A DNA stretch of 64,000 nucleotides from an uncultured Woeseiaceae bacterium (GTDB taxonomy: Bacteria; Pseudomonadota; Gammaproteobacteria; Steroidobacterales; Woeseiaceae): NCBI GenBank assembly GCA_945787845.1, contig CALZJH010000002.1, forward strand, positions 62,001 through 126,000, in the 5' to 3' direction. The first letter of the stretch is position 1. Every line of letters starts with the position of its first letter. A program made the translations under genes and the position numbers. The notes below the pieces were generated by a model. The model searched no databases and was not told the DNA's origin. It was given only the letters and a program-made list of their open reading frames with translations. This document shows, piece by piece, positions 28,262 through 38,960 of the stretch.

Positions 28262-29176
28262 ATGAGAATGACTGCAATGACTGAAACGAGCACAGACAAG
28301 CCAGTTCCACCAGCGGCTGAGCCACAGGCGGAGCCGGTGGTCGAGGCTGCGGTACTGCACGAGGTGCCTGAGCGCGTGACCGAGCTCGGTGGCGCCACGG
28401 TCGGCAACACGCGTTGCGAGAACCCGTTCATGGTGGCCGAGGACGTAAACGTCTATTACGGCGACAATCACGCGATTCAGAACGTATCGCTAGAAATCGG
28501 CAAGAAGGAAGTCATTGCATTGATCGGTCCGTCGGGTTGCGGCAAGTCGACCTTCCTGCGATGCCTGAATCGCATGAATGACACGATCGAAACCGCACGT
28601 GTGACCGGAAATATCACTCTGGATGGCAAGGATATCTACCGCAGTGAACAAGACCCGGTCGCGTTGCGTGCGCGTGTCGGTATGGTGTTCCAGAAGCCAA
28701 ACCCCTTTCCCAAGAGTATCTACGACAATGTCGCCTACGGCCCGCGAATTCATGGCCTCGCGGCGGATCGTGCGGAACTCGACAATATCGTGCATACGAG
28801 CCTCGAACGAGCCGGCCTGATCAACGAGGTCAAGGACCGGCTCGACGAGCCGGGGACCAGTCTGTCGGGAGGACAGCAGCAGCGCCTGTGCATAGCCCGT
28901 ACGATTGCAGTGAATCCCGAGGTGATCCTGATGGACGAGCCCTGTTCGGCACTCGATCCCATTGCCACGGCGCGTATCGAAGATCTCATGGATGAGCTAT
29001 GCGAGGACTACGCCATCGTCATCGTCACGCATTCGATGCAGCAAGCCGCTCGCGTCTCAAGACGCGTCGCGTATTTCCATCTCGGGTTGCTGGTCGAAGT
29101 GGACGAGACTGACCGTATTTTCACCAATCCCCAGCATAAGCTGACCGAGGACTACATCACGGGCAGGATTGGCTAA
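28262..29176 (+). CDS. pstB: Phosphate ABC transporter ATP-binding protein PstB
   Basis: Walker [13 protein letters not shown], signature [13 protein letters not shown]. Confidence 0.95.
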   Translation: MRMTAMTETSTDKPVPPAAEPQAEPVVEAAVLHEVPERVTELGGATVGNTRCENPFMVAEDVNVYYGDNHAIQNVSLEIGKKEVIALIGPSGCGKSTFLRCLNRMNDTIETARVTGNITLDGKDIYRSEQDPVALRARVGMVFQKPNPFPKSIYDNVAYGPRIHGLAADRAELDNIVHTSLERAGLINEVKDRLDEPGTSLSGGQQQRLCIARTIAVNPEVILMDEPCSALDPIATARIEDLMDELCEDYAIVIVTHSMQQAARVSRRVAYFHLGLLVEVDETDRIFTNPQHKLTEDYITGRIG

Positions 29177-29533
29177 TCAGCTGTGGGCTTTTGCCCAGTA
29201 GTCACCAAAGCGTTTTTCCGAAAAGCCGACGGCCATGAACCGCTCTGACTCCAGCACGGGGCGCTTGACGAGGGTTGGCTGATCCAGCATCAGCGCAAAG
29301 GCGCGGTCTTTCGTCACGTCTTCCTTGTCAGCCTCGGGTATCTTCCGCCAGGTCAGGCTCTGCCGGTTCAGCAGCTTTTCCCATTCAATCCGGGCGGCCC
29401 AGCGTTCCAGCATCTGGATATCGAGGCCATCATCACGGACGTCGTGAAATCGAAACTCAATGTCGTTTTCGGCGAGAAATTTGCGTGCTTTTCGGCACGT
29501 ATCGCAACTCTTGATGCCATATACCGTGAGCAT
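29177..29533 (-). CDS. ArsC/Spx-family reductase-like protein
   Basis: VYGIKSCDTCRKARKFL; LVKRPVLE. Confidence 0.88.
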   Translation of the reverse strand: MLTVYGIKSCDTCRKARKFLAENDIEFRFHDVRDDGLDIQMLERWAARIEWEKLLNRQSLTWRKIPEADKEDVTKDRAFALMLDQPTLVKRPVLESERFMAVGFSEKRFGDYWAKAHS

Positions 29534-29537
29534 AGTG

Positions 29538-30356
29538 TCAGTCCAGGTTTCGCAGCAGGTCGTTCAGGCCGGTCTTCGCGCGTGTCTTGGCGTCAACCCG
29601 CTTGACGATGACGGCACAATATAACGAGTATTTTCCGTCGGCGGAGGGCAGATTGCCAGGCACCACGACGGACCCCGCGGGAATGCGGCCATAGGAGACT
29701 TCTTCCGTCAGGCGATTGTAGATTCGCGTACTTTGTCCGAGATAGACGCCCATCGAAATCACCGATCCTTCCTCAACGATGACGCCCTCGACGACCTCGG
29801 AACGAGCGCCGATAAAGCAATCATCCTCGATGATCGTCGGGCCTGCCTGGATGGGTTCGAGGACGCCGCCAATGCCCACGCCACCGGACAGGTGCACGTT
29901 CTTGCCGATCTGGGCACAACTGCCGACAGTCGCCCAGGTATCCACCATGGTGCTGCTGTCGACGTACGCGCCGATATTGACGTAACTCGGCATCAGGACG
30001 ACATCAGGCGCCACGTAGGCACCCTTGCGCACAATCGCATCGGGAACGACGCGCACACCGTCCTTACGAAACTGTTCCTCGCTGTACTCGGCATACTTCA
30101 TCGGGACCTTGTCGTAGAAGCGGCTGTGGCCACTTTCAATGACCTTGTTTCCGGTCAATCCAAAGCTCAGTAGTACGGCCTTCTTGAGCCATTGATTGAC
30201 ATGCCAGTCGCCGTTTTTCTTCTCGGCCACCCGCGCCTCGCCTGAATCGAGCAGAGCAATGGCCTCCTGCACGGCCGCCTCGATACGCGGTCGGTCCTCG
30301 AAACCCTGTGCGCGGTTGTCAAAGGCCGCTTCGATGATCTGTTCCAAATCTTGCAT
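29538..30356 (-). CDS. dapD: Tetrahydrodipicolinate N-succinyltransferase
   Basis: Hexapeptide-repeat transferase: [40 protein letters not shown]. Confidence 0.95.
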   Translation of the reverse strand: MQDLEQIIEAAFDNRAQGFEDRPRIEAAVQEAIALLDSGEARVAEKKNGDWHVNQWLKKAVLLSFGLTGNKVIESGHSRFYDKVPMKYAEYSEEQFRKDGVRVVPDAIVRKGAYVAPDVVLMPSYVNIGAYVDSSTMVDTWATVGSCAQIGKNVHLSGGVGIGGVLEPIQAGPTIIEDDCFIGARSEVVEGVIVEEGSVISMGVYLGQSTRIYNRLTEEVSYGRIPAGSVVVPGNLPSADGKYSLYCAVIVKRVDAKTRAKTGLNDLLRNLD

Positions 30357-30372
30357 AGTTTCGCTCTTGTCC

Positions 30373-32961
30373 TTACGTGGCGCCGCGATCCAGCTCGCTC
30401 AGCAGCGCCTGTCCCAGTGCCTTTTGTTGCGTTTCGTCCAGGGCGCCGCCGCCGGACTCGAGGCATACGTAGAATACGTCTTCTGCTCGCTCTCCAATAG
30501 TCACGATCTTAGCGGCCTCGATATCAATTCCCTGCTCGATGAATACGTGCCCGATCGTGCTCAGAAGTCCCGGCCTGTCCGCGGCCCGGAGTTCGAGGAC
30601 CGTCTGGTCGTCGGACGTCGTACGGCTGAAGTCCACCGTGGTCTGCGTGGTGAACATCCTGGCCTGCCGGGGCAGGGTGCGCGTCACGGAGGCGACCTTG
30701 TCGCTCGGGGCTGTGAGAATGCGCGTCAGGGAACGGCGGACTTTGCTGATACGCCTCTCATCGCTTTCGACGCGGCGGTCCAGTTCCATGAAGACCAGGG
30801 TCACGATGCTACGGTCGTTGTCGAGCGGCACAATGCGCGCGTCCACGATGGTCATGCCGAGTTCATCGAGTACCGCCGTCGCGTGCGCGAATGTCCGCTT
30901 TTCGCGAGGTGTGTAAAGAACTGCTTCGACGCCGTCGCCGGTGTGGCGGCGGCGCACGTCAACGAGCCCGATTTCGGATTCGGTGTCGGAGTCTGCGAGC
31001 CATTCCGTATGCCACGTGATTTCTTTAACGCGGTGCTTGATGAAGTAGTTGTCATTGAGTAGCGCCCAGACCTGGTCGATGCGCTCCGCGGGAATTCCGC
31101 GATCCCGGAGAATCGTGCGCGCTTCTTCCTGCTTCTCGTTCAGCAGCAGGTCGCGATCGATCGGGTTTTCGAGACCGCGCCGCAGCGCCCGGCGCGTCAG
31201 CGCGTACAGGTCGTAGAAAAGCTGCGCTTTCCATGAATTCCAGAGCTTTGGGTCCGTGCCACGAACATCTGCGACGGTGAGCAGGTACAGATAGTCGAGA
31301 TGTAAGGGATCGCCAACGAGCGTCGCGAACTCATTGATGACATCCGGGTCGTGGATGTCTTTCTTCTGGGCCGTCATCGAGAGCGCAAGATGATTGCGCA
31401 CCAGCCAGGCGACAATACCGGCCTGGTACTTGCTCAGGCCGTGCTCGAGACAGAAGGCCTCGGCGTCCACAGCGCCAAGCTCTGAGTGATCGCCGCCGCG
31501 TCCCTTCGCGATGTCGTGGAACAAGCCGCTGAGGTAGGCGATTTCGGGCTGCTCGATTGCCTGCATGATGTCGCTGCAGTGCGGAAACTCCTCGTCGAAG
31601 CGGGAGAGGGCGAAACGCCGCAGGTTGCTGACGACGAACAAGGTGTGCTCATCCACCGTGTAGGCGTGAAACAGATCGTATTGCATACGCCCGACGATGC
31701 GGCCGAACGCGGGGATATACAGACCCAGCACGCCGTACAGGTTCATGCGCCGCAACTGATGCGTGACGCCTGCGGGTGCCCGCAGAATCGACAGGAACAG
31801 GCGGTGGTTTCGAGGGTTCTGCCGAAATTCGTCGTCAATCAGATGGAGGTGCCGTTTGATCAGCCCGACGGTGAACGCGCTGACGCCACGAATCTCGGAG
31901 TTCTGCTGCAGTAACAGGAAGAGTTCCAGCAAGGCGGATGGGTCGTCGCGAAACACGTTGTCATCGACGGTCTGGAGAAAGCCGTTCTTGACCTGGAAGC
32001 GTTCATTGAGCGGTTCTGCCGGCGCATCGGGATCCATCAGGATGGCCTCCTCGAACAGCTGCAACAGCATTTCATTGAGGCGGCTGAGATCCATGACCGT
32101 GCGGTAGTAGCGCTGCATGAGCTGTTCGACGCCGAGCGTGTAGGTCGCGTCCTCGTAGCCGAGCATTGCCGCGAGGTTCTTCTGATGGTCGAAAAGGAGG
32201 CGATCTTCGCGTCGCCCCGTGAGAATGTGCAGTGCAAAGCGGATGCGCCAGAGGAATTCCTGCCCGTCTTCGAGGAGCCTGAGCTGGCCCGGAGTCAGGA
32301 AGTTATGGTCCACCAGCTCTGCCAGCGTCGCTGCACCGAAGTGCCGTTTGGCGACCCAGCCGATCATCTGGATGTCGCGCAGGCCACCGGGGCTTCCCTT
32401 AACGTTGGGCTCGAGGTTGTATGCCGTATCGTGGTAGCGATGATGGCGCACAATCTGCTCTTTGCGCTTTTCCTCGAAGAATCGGTCCGAAGGCCACATG
32501 TTCTCCGGGGCGATTTCCTGCAGCATAGCCATGAACAGGGTATCGGGGCCGGCCAGCAGCCGGGCCTCCATCAGGGTCGTTGCCACGGTGAGGTCGTTTG
32601 CCGCCTGCTCGCGGCACTGGGCGACGGTGCGCACGCTGTGGCCGATCTCAAGGCCGATATCCCACAGGGCCGTCACGAACGCAGACAGCGCGTCATTGCT
32701 GCAGTCAGGCAGCTCATCGGGCAGGAGCAGCAGCACATCGACGTCCGATGACGGATGGAGCTCTCCGCGCCCGTAGCCGCCCACGGCGACCAGCGCTACC
32801 CCCAGCTCTCCGAGGTGCTCCTGCCAGAGCCCGATGAGTGCATCGTCGATGAGAGCCGCCCTGGCATGCACCAGGCCGACGACCGACTCACCGGCTAGAA
32901 AGCGCGCACGCAAGTCTTCCCCGGCATTTGCCAGCGATTCTCGAAGTTCAGCGTAACCCAT
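30373..32961 (-). CDS. glnD: [Protein-PII] uridylyltransferase / UTP-GlnB uridylyltransferase
   Basis: [21 protein letters not shown] NTase motif, HD domain, C-terminal ACT repeats. Confidence 0.95.
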   Translation of the reverse strand: MGYAELRESLANAGEDLRARFLAGESVVGLVHARAALIDDALIGLWQEHLGELGVALVAVGGYGRGELHPSSDVDVLLLLPDELPDCSNDALSAFVTALWDIGLEIGHSVRTVAQCREQAANDLTVATTLMEARLLAGPDTLFMAMLQEIAPENMWPSDRFFEEKRKEQIVRHHRYHDTAYNLEPNVKGSPGGLRDIQMIGWVAKRHFGAATLAELVDHNFLTPGQLRLLEDGQEFLWRIRFALHILTGRREDRLLFDHQKNLAAMLGYEDATYTLGVEQLMQRYYRTVMDLSRLNEMLLQLFEEAILMDPDAPAEPLNERFQVKNGFLQTVDDNVFRDDPSALLELFLLLQQNSEIRGVSAFTVGLIKRHLHLIDDEFRQNPRNHRLFLSILRAPAGVTHQLRRMNLYGVLGLYIPAFGRIVGRMQYDLFHAYTVDEHTLFVVSNLRRFALSRFDEEFPHCSDIMQAIEQPEIAYLSGLFHDIAKGRGGDHSELGAVDAEAFCLEHGLSKYQAGIVAWLVRNHLALSMTAQKKDIHDPDVINEFATLVGDPLHLDYLYLLTVADVRGTDPKLWNSWKAQLFYDLYALTRRALRRGLENPIDRDLLLNEKQEEARTILRDRGIPAERIDQVWALLNDNYFIKHRVKEITWHTEWLADSDTESEIGLVDVRRRHTGDGVEAVLYTPREKRTFAHATAVLDELGMTIVDARIVPLDNDRSIVTLVFMELDRRVESDERRISKVRRSLTRILTAPSDKVASVTRTLPRQARMFTTQTTVDFSRTTSDDQTVLELRAADRPGLLSTIGHVFIEQGIDIEAAKIVTIGERAEDVFYVCLESGGGALDETQQKALGQALLSELDRGAT

Positions 32962-32988
32962 TGAAAAACTCTATTTTATTCTGATCGC

Positions 32989-33756
32989 TTACTGGCGATC
33001 AGCGGCGCCGAGAGTCAACACCTCAAAGCCGTCGGCTGTGACCAGGCAGGTATGTTCCCACTGCGCGGACAGACTGCGGTCCTTCGTCACGACCGTCCAG
33101 CCGTCGGGCAGTAAACGGACCCCGGCCTTGCCGGCGTTCACCATGGGCTCGACGGTCAGGGTCATGCCTTCGCGGAGTTCCATACCAGTGCCGCGCTTGC
33201 CGTAATGCAGGACCTGCGGATCTTCGTGAAACACCTGGCCGATACCGTGACCGCAATACTCGCGTACTACCGAATACCGGTGTGACTCCACGTGTTTCTG
33301 GATGGCTTCGCCGATATCGCCGAGACGCTTGCCGGGTCCGAGCTCCCCGATGCCCAGCCACATGGCTTCCCTGGCGATCGTCGAGAGCCGTTTCGCGAGG
33401 ATATTTTCCTTACCAACCATGAACATACGGCTGGTATCACCATGGAACCCATCCTTGATGACCGTAATGTCGATATTGACGGCGTCGCCTGATTTCAGGG
33501 TCTTGTCCCCGGGAATACCGTGGCAGACCACGTTGTTCACGGACGTGCAAATCGATTTGGGGAAGCCGCGATAGTTCAACGGGGCAGGGATAGCGTCCTG
33601 CTCCCGGGTGATGAACTCATGGCAAATCCGGTCGAGCTCTTCGGTGGTGACACCGGGTTTGACATAATCACCGATCATATCGAGGACGTCGGCGGCGAGC
33701 CGGCCGGCTACGCGCATCTTGTCCTGCTGCTCAGGTGTCTTGATAGTTACAGTCAT
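32989..33756 (-). CDS. map: Methionine aminopeptidase type I
   Basis: GHGIGQVFHEDPQVLHYG, MTLTVEPMVN. Confidence 0.95.
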   Translation of the reverse strand: MTVTIKTPEQQDKMRVAGRLAADVLDMIGDYVKPGVTTEELDRICHEFITREQDAIPAPLNYRGFPKSICTSVNNVVCHGIPGDKTLKSGDAVNIDITVIKDGFHGDTSRMFMVGKENILAKRLSTIAREAMWLGIGELGPGKRLGDIGEAIQKHVESHRYSVVREYCGHGIGQVFHEDPQVLHYGKRGTGMELREGMTLTVEPMVNAGKAGVRLLPDGWTVVTKDRSLSAQWEHTCLVTADGFEVLTLGAADRQ

Positions 33757-33766
33757 TGAAAAGGGG

Positions 33767-33795
33767 TTACCGTCGAGGGCGCGCTATGGTATAAA
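33767..33795 (+). promoter_or_regulatory. Candidate sigma70 promoter of rpsB with extended -10 and GC-rich discriminator
   Basis: TTACCG-N17-TATAAA with TGG directly upstream of the -10, followed by GCGCGCGCGCCGGG. Confidence 0.6.
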
Positions 33796-33929
33796 GCGCG
33801 CGCGCCGGGAGCAACTTATGTTTTCCGGTGACACTAAATCACACGCATATCGACACGTTCTGCTGGGTGCCCTGTCTGAAAAGGGGTTGTGGAATGGGGT
33901 ATGCGGAGGCCTAACCCGGAGAATTCGAA

Positions 33930-35045
33930 ATGGCAGACGTAACCATGCGCCAGATGCTAGAGGCTGGCGTGCACTTTGGTCATCAGACCCGTTACTGGAA
34001 CCCCAAGATGGCACCGTTCATCTTCGGCGAACGTAACAAAATCCACATTATCAACCTCGAAAAGAGCCTGCCTTTGGCGCGCGAAGCCAGCGCGTTTGTA
34101 AAGGCAACCATCGCTGACGGTGGCACCGTCCTCTTTGTCGGCACCAAGCGTGCAGCGCGAGAAGCAGTCCGTACGCACGCCGTGCGCTGCGAGATGCCGT
34201 TTGTATGCCAGCGCTGGCTCGGCGGCATGCTGACCAACTACAAGACAATCCGGCAGTCGGTCAAGCGCCTCAAGACGCTTGAGGCGATGTCCGAGGATGG
34301 AACTTTCGAGGGTCTTACCAAGAAAGAAGTCCTGGGTCTTTCCCGTGAGCAGGAGAAGCTCGAGCGCAGTCTCGGTGGCATCAAGGACATGCGCTCTCTC
34401 CCGGACGTCATGTTCGTCGTCGACGTCGATCACGAAGACATCGCGATTCGCGAAGCCCGCAAGCTGGGTATTCCCGTGGTCGCTATCGTCGACACGAACT
34501 GCTCTCCCGAAGGCGTCGATTACGTCATACCAGGTAATGACGATGCCATGCGTGCCATCGAGCTCTACTCGGGCCTGATCGCTGACGCGGTTCTTGACGG
34601 TAAGGCGTCGTTACCTGAGGTCGTTTTGGGTGAAGACGAGTTCGTCGAGCTCGACGAAGACGGCAAGCCGAAGAAAACGCGGGGCCGCAAGAAAGCAGCC
34701 AAGAAGCCGGCTTCCAGGAAGAAAGCCGCGAAGAAGACCGCTGCCAAGAAGGCACCGGCGAAGAAGGCTGACGCGGACGACAAGACCGACGAGAAGAAGG
34801 CTGACGAGAAAGCAGAGGCCAAGGCTGACAAAGCTGAAGAGAAAGCCGAAAAGAAGGTAGAGGCCAAGGCTGACAAAGCTGAGGAGAAAGCCGAAAAGAA
34901 AGTAGAGGCCAAGGCTGACAAGGCTGAAAAGAAAGCCGAAAAGAAGGTAGAAGCCAAGGCTGAGAAGGCCGAAGAGAAAGCAGAGGCCAAGAAGGACGAA
35001 AAGCCGGCTGCAGCGAAAGCTGACGATAAGGCGGAGGAAAAGTAA
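33930..35045 (+). CDS. rpsB: Ribosomal protein S2 with long Lys/Ala/Glu-rich C-terminal extension
   Basis: [27 protein letters not shown], canonical S2 body, then ~125 aa low-complexity tail. Confidence 0.96.
   Translation: MADVTMRQMLEAGVHFGHQTRYWNPKMAPFIFGERNKIHIINLEKSLPLAREASAFVKATIADGGTVLFVGTKRAAREAVRTHAVRCEMPFVCQRWLGGMLTNYKTIRQSVKRLKTLEAMSEDGTFEGLTKKEVLGLSREQEKLERSLGGIKDMRSLPDVMFVVDVDHEDIAIREARKLGIPVVAIVDTNCSPEGVDYVIPGNDDAMRAIELYSGLIADAVLDGKASLPEVVLGEDEFVELDEDGKPKKTRGRKKAAKKPASRKKAAKKTAAKKAPAKKADADDKTDEKKADEKAEAKADKAEEKAEKKVEAKADKAEEKAEKKVEAKADKAEKKAEKKVEAKAEKAEEKAEAKKDEKPAAAKADDKAEEK
34815..34982 (+). repeat. 45-bp tandem repeat inside rpsB 3' end
   Basis: Units at 34815-34859, 34860-34904, 34905-34949 plus a partial fourth encode ([15 protein letters not shown])n. 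Confidence 0.9.
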
Positions 35046-35893
35046 TGTCGATCACTGCATCCATGGTGAAAGAACTTCGCGAGCGCACTGGCGCTGGCAT
35101 GATGGAGTGCAAGAAAGCGCTCGTGGAAGCAAACGGCGATCTCGACGCGGCGGCGGAAGCGCTGCGCAAGTCGGGCCAGGCCAAAGCCGATAAGAAAGCC
35201 GGGCGCGTTGCCGCCGACGGTCGTGTGGTTATTAAGGCGAACGGCAGCAAGGCAGTCATTGCCGAGGTGAATTCCGAGACCGATGCGGATGTCGCCCTGT
35301 CTTCCGGTATCACCGACGCCGCTGAACTGGCCAACGCATCGATGGGCGATTTGACGGTCGAGGCCGCACGGACCGAACTCGTGCAGAAAGTCGGTGAAAA
35401 TATTTCGGTGCGCCGCGCCGACATTATTGAGAGCAATGGGCCGATCGGCTACTACACGCACGGTGCGCGCATCGGCGCGGTTGTCGCCCTCGAGGGCGGT
35501 GATGAAGGCCTGGCGCGCGATATCGCAATGCACGTTGCGGCTATCAACCCAACCTGCATCGACGAGTCGGGTGTGCCTTCTGAAACGCTGGAGCGCGAGA
35601 GACGCATTTTCACCGAACAGGCTGCCGAATCTGGCAAGCCGCCGGAGATCATCGAGAAGATGATTGGCGGCCGGATTAACAAGTTCCTCAAGGAAATCAC
35701 CCTGGTTGGCCAGCCGTTCGTCAAAGACGACAAGCAGTCTGTCGGGCAGCTGTTAAAGAGTGCCGGAGCCAGCGTTATCTCGTTTGTCCGCTTCGAAGTC
35801 GGAGAGGGCATCGAGAAGAAGGTAGAGAACTTCGCAGATGAGGTCATGAAGCAGATCGAGGATGCGAAGAAAGATGATGACGACGACTCGTAA
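35045..35893 (+). CDS. tsf: Elongation factor Ts
   Basis: SITASMVKELRERTGAGMMECKKALVEANGDLDAAAE. Confidence 0.97.
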   Translation: MSITASMVKELRERTGAGMMECKKALVEANGDLDAAAEALRKSGQAKADKKAGRVAADGRVVIKANGSKAVIAEVNSETDADVALSSGITDAAELANASMGDLTVEAARTELVQKVGENISVRRADIIESNGPIGYYTHGARIGAVVALEGGDEGLARDIAMHVAAINPTCIDESGVPSETLERERRIFTEQAAESGKPPEIIEKMIGGRINKFLKEITLVGQPFVKDDKQSVGQLLKSAGASVISFVRFEVGEGIEKKVENFADEVMKQIEDAKKDDDDDS

Positions 35894-35906
35894 GAGCTCG
35901 TGTTAA

Positions 35907-35968
35907 GCCGTTGATTTTAATGGGTACCCTTAGTGAACATCAGCGGGTACTACGCTAGAATCAACGGC
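35907..35968. repeat. Inverted repeat / stem-loop between tsf and pyrH
   Basis: gccgttgatttta (35907-35919) pairs with tagaatcaacggc (35956-35968), one mismatch. Confidence 0.75.
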
Positions 35969-36004
35969 CTTTGGCCACGGGACGCAAGCGAATGAGGGCA
36001 GTGT

Positions 36005-36727
36005 ATGAGTGACGGTCCGGTTCCATACCGACGTGTATTGCTGAAACTCAGCGGTGAAGCGCTGATGGGAGAACTGGATTACGGCATCGAGCCGCGGGTC
36101 ATTCAACGCATTGCTGCCGAAATTGCGACAGCGCGCAAGGCCGGTCTCGAAATTGCCATCGTCATCGGCGGCGGCAATATATTTCGTGGGGCCGGGCTGG
36201 CGCGGGCCGGCATGGATCGCGTTACCGGCGATTATATGGGCATGCTGGCGACGGTCATGAATGCGCTGGCCATCCAGGATGCGCTCGAGTCGCTCGACGT
36301 CTTTGCGCGCGTCATGTCGGCGCTGCAGATCCACGACGTCTGCGAAGACTACATTCGCCGGCGTGCGGTGCGACATCTTGAAAAAGGCCGCGTCGTGATT
36401 CTCGCGGCGGGTACGGGCAACCCTTTCTTTACCACGGATACCGCGGCCAGCCTGCGGGCGATCGAAATCGGCGCCGACATGCTGCTGAAGGCAACCAAGG
36501 TCGACGGTGTCTACGACTCGGACCCGGTCACGAATCCCGACGCGAAACGCTTTGACGTCGTGTCTTATGATCAGGTAATTGCTGACAAACTGAATGTCAT
36601 GGATGCAACGGCTATTGTCATGTGCCGCGACAATAATTTGCCACTGCGTGTCTTCGACCTGACGCGTTCCAACGCGCTGGTGCACGCCATGGCGGGTGAC
36701 GAAGTAGGCACACTGGTATCTGCCTGA
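36005..36727 (+). CDS. pyrH: UMP kinase
   Basis: [23 protein letters not shown]. Confidence 0.96.
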   Translation: MSDGPVPYRRVLLKLSGEALMGELDYGIEPRVIQRIAAEIATARKAGLEIAIVIGGGNIFRGAGLARAGMDRVTGDYMGMLATVMNALAIQDALESLDVFARVMSALQIHDVCEDYIRRRAVRHLEKGRVVILAAGTGNPFFTTDTAASLRAIEIGADMLLKATKVDGVYDSDPVTNPDAKRFDVVSYDQVIADKLNVMDATAIVMCRDNNLPLRVFDLTRSNALVHAMAGDEVGTLVSA

Positions 36728-36766
36728 GGCGTTTCCGGGCAAAGAGCAACAGAAGAGGGCCATATC

Positions 36767-37324
36767 GTGTTGGATGAAATCATGAAAGATGCCGGCGTAC
36801 GCATGTCCAAGAGCGTAGCCGCACTGCAGACGGAGTTGACCAAGATTCGAACGGGCCGCGCGCACACGAGCCTGCTGGACCACATTACCGTGGAGTACTA
36901 CGGCTCCCAGGTTCCTCTCAACCAGGCCGCAAATGTGGGCGTGGAAGACTCGCGCACGTTGACCATAACGCCTTGGGAAAAGGACATGGTGCAGGTTATC
37001 GAAAAGGCGATCATGGCATCGGATCTTGGTTTGAATCCGGCCACGGCCGGAACAATTATTCGCGTGCCGCTGCCTGCCCTGACAGAGGAACGCCGTAAGG
37101 ACATGATCCGTATCGTGCGTCACGAGGCGGAGGGCGGCCGCATAGCGGTTCGCAATATTCGCCGCGATGCGATGCACGACGTGAAGGAACTGCTGAAGGA
37201 AAAGATGATCGGCGAGGACGAAGAGCGGCGTGCCGAGACTGAGATCCAGGCCATCACCGACAAATATGTCGCCGAGATCGACGAGGTCCTCGCGGTCAAA
37301 GAGGCGGAGCTGATGGAAATCTGA
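36767..37324 (+). CDS. frr: Ribosome recycling factor
   Basis: [33 protein letters not shown] start. Confidence 0.96.
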   Translation: MLDEIMKDAGVRMSKSVAALQTELTKIRTGRAHTSLLDHITVEYYGSQVPLNQAANVGVEDSRTLTITPWEKDMVQVIEKAIMASDLGLNPATAGTIIRVPLPALTEERRKDMIRIVRHEAEGGRIAVRNIRRDAMHDVKELLKEKMIGEDEERRAETEIQAITDKYVAEIDEVLAVKEAELMEI

Positions 37325-37347
37325 CGGCTGGTCCGTCGCTTCTTCCC

Positions 37348-38088
37348 GTGTCTGTCGAGCCACACAATATTCCGACGCACGTTGCAGTCATCATGGACGG
37401 CAACGGTCGCTGGGCGCGAGCACGGGGCAAGGCGCGCCATGCGGGGCATCGCGCCGGCGTAAAGGCGGTTCGGGCGACCGTTGAGGCGGCTGCTGAAAAG
37501 GGCGTAGGCTACCTGACGCTATTTGCCTTCAGCAGTGAGAACTGGGCCCGGCCGGCAGAGGAAGTCAGCAGCCTGATGAGCCTCTTTGTCGAGGCATTGC
37601 GACGAGAAGTCGCCGAGCTGCATCGTAATAATGTAAGGCTGCGTTTTGTCGGCGCTCTGGATAAATTGAGCGGCGGCCTGCAGAAGAAGATTGCCGAGGC
37701 CGAGAGAAAGACGGCCGGTAACTCAGGCTTGTTCTTGAATGTTGCGGTTGCGTTTGGCGGCCGCTGGGACATTGTAAATGCGGCGCGGTCTTTGGCATCG
37801 AGAGCGGCGGCAGGTGATATCGACGTTGCGTCTATTGATGACGAGACGTTCGCGAGAGGTTTGCAGCTCTCCGATATTCCGGACCCCGACCTCTTGATCA
37901 GGACAGGCGGCGAGCAGCGTATCAGCAATTTTCTGTTGTGGAATCTTGCGTACGCCGAACTCTGGTTTACCGACGTGCTGTGGCCTGAGTTCGACAAGGC
38001 GGAATTCGACAAGGCGCTGGCGTACTTTGCCGGCAAGCAGCGGCGTTATGGCCATACAGGCGAACAGGTAGAGGCGGCAGAATGCTAA
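37348..38088 (+). CDS. uppS: Undecaprenyl diphosphate synthase
   Basis: HVAVIMDGNGRWARARGKARHAGHRAG, TLFAFSSENWARP. Confidence 0.96.
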   Translation: MSVEPHNIPTHVAVIMDGNGRWARARGKARHAGHRAGVKAVRATVEAAAEKGVGYLTLFAFSSENWARPAEEVSSLMSLFVEALRREVAELHRNNVRLRFVGALDKLSGGLQKKIAEAERKTAGNSGLFLNVAVAFGGRWDIVNAARSLASRAAAGDIDVASIDDETFARGLQLSDIPDPDLLIRTGGEQRISNFLLWNLAYAELWFTDVLWPEFDKAEFDKALAYFAGKQRRYGHTGEQVEAAEC

Positions 38089-38867
38089 AAACCCGAATTG
38101 TCACCGCGCTTGTGTCGCTGGTATTGATCGGCGTCGTTGTGTTTGTGGTGCCTGCGCAGTATGCGGAATGGCTTATTGGTCTCTTGCTGATCGTGGGCGC
38201 TTGGGAATGGTCCGGGTTCCTGGAGCTCTCAGCCACGGCCGCACGGATTGCCTATACAGCGGTGATCGGCGTTTGTATCGCGCTCGTGTATTTCGTCGCG
38301 CCCGAGACGACGCCGCTTATTCTGCAGATTGCCTGCATCTGGTGGATGATCGCCTTCTTCTGGAACCTCAGGTTCCCGACCGCGATCCCGCATCCGGTTC
38401 GCTGGTTCTGCGGGTTGCTGGTTATCGTGCCGCTGTTTGCGGCCCTCATACTGCTTTTCCGTCTCGGTATTGAGTACCTGTTTTTCACCCTTTTGATTGT
38501 CTGGGCAGCCGATGCAGGTGCCTATTTTGCCGGCAAGGGCTTTGGTCGGGTAAAACTCGCACCGGCGATCAGTCCCGGCAAGACCTGGGAGGGCGTGATC
38601 GGCGGGCTATTACTCGTCGGGGCACTCGCGGTTGCCGTGGGCATCTGGCGCGACCTCAACGTCGCTGTCTTCCTGCCGTTTTGCCTGGCCGTGGCCGCGC
38701 TGTCCGTGGTCGGTGACCTGACGGTCAGCATGTTCAAGCGCACGGCCGGCGTCAAAGACAGCGGTTCCCTGTTTCCCGGCCACGGTGGCGTGCTGGACCG
38801 TATTGACTCTGTGGCAGCCGCCGCGCCGTTATTTGCGCTGGGCGTCGGCTGGCTGGGGCTGGTCTGA
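38082..38867 (+). CDS. cdsA: Phosphatidate cytidylyltransferase
   Basis: C-terminal signature SMFKRTAGVKDSGSLFPGHGGVLDRIDS. Confidence 0.95.
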   Translation: MLKTRIVTALVSLVLIGVVVFVVPAQYAEWLIGLLLIVGAWEWSGFLELSATAARIAYTAVIGVCIALVYFVAPETTPLILQIACIWWMIAFFWNLRFPTAIPHPVRWFCGLLVIVPLFAALILLFRLGIEYLFFTLLIVWAADAGAYFAGKGFGRVKLAPAISPGKTWEGVIGGLLLVGALAVAVGIWRDLNVAVFLPFCLAVAALSVVGDLTVSMFKRTAGVKDSGSLFPGHGGVLDRIDSVAAAAPLFALGVGWLGLV

Positions 38868-38960
38868 TGGGTCATTCAGGAGCCGTTCATTGTGTGCGAC
38901 ATAGCGTAGCGTGCAACGCTGCGGGAACTGTGGCCTCGGGCATCAGTCAACAAGGAGAGA

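Noticed and set aside
34525-35533. Minus-strand ORFs (303 and 322 aa) opposite rpsB/tsf
   Set aside because: Low-complexity S/F/A-rich translations are the antisense of the Lys/Glu repeat in rpsB.
35930-37363. 477-aa minus-strand ORF opposite pyrH/frr
   Set aside because: Sits antisense to two unmistakable housekeeping genes; long shadow ORFs are expected at this GC content and the translation resembles no protein family.
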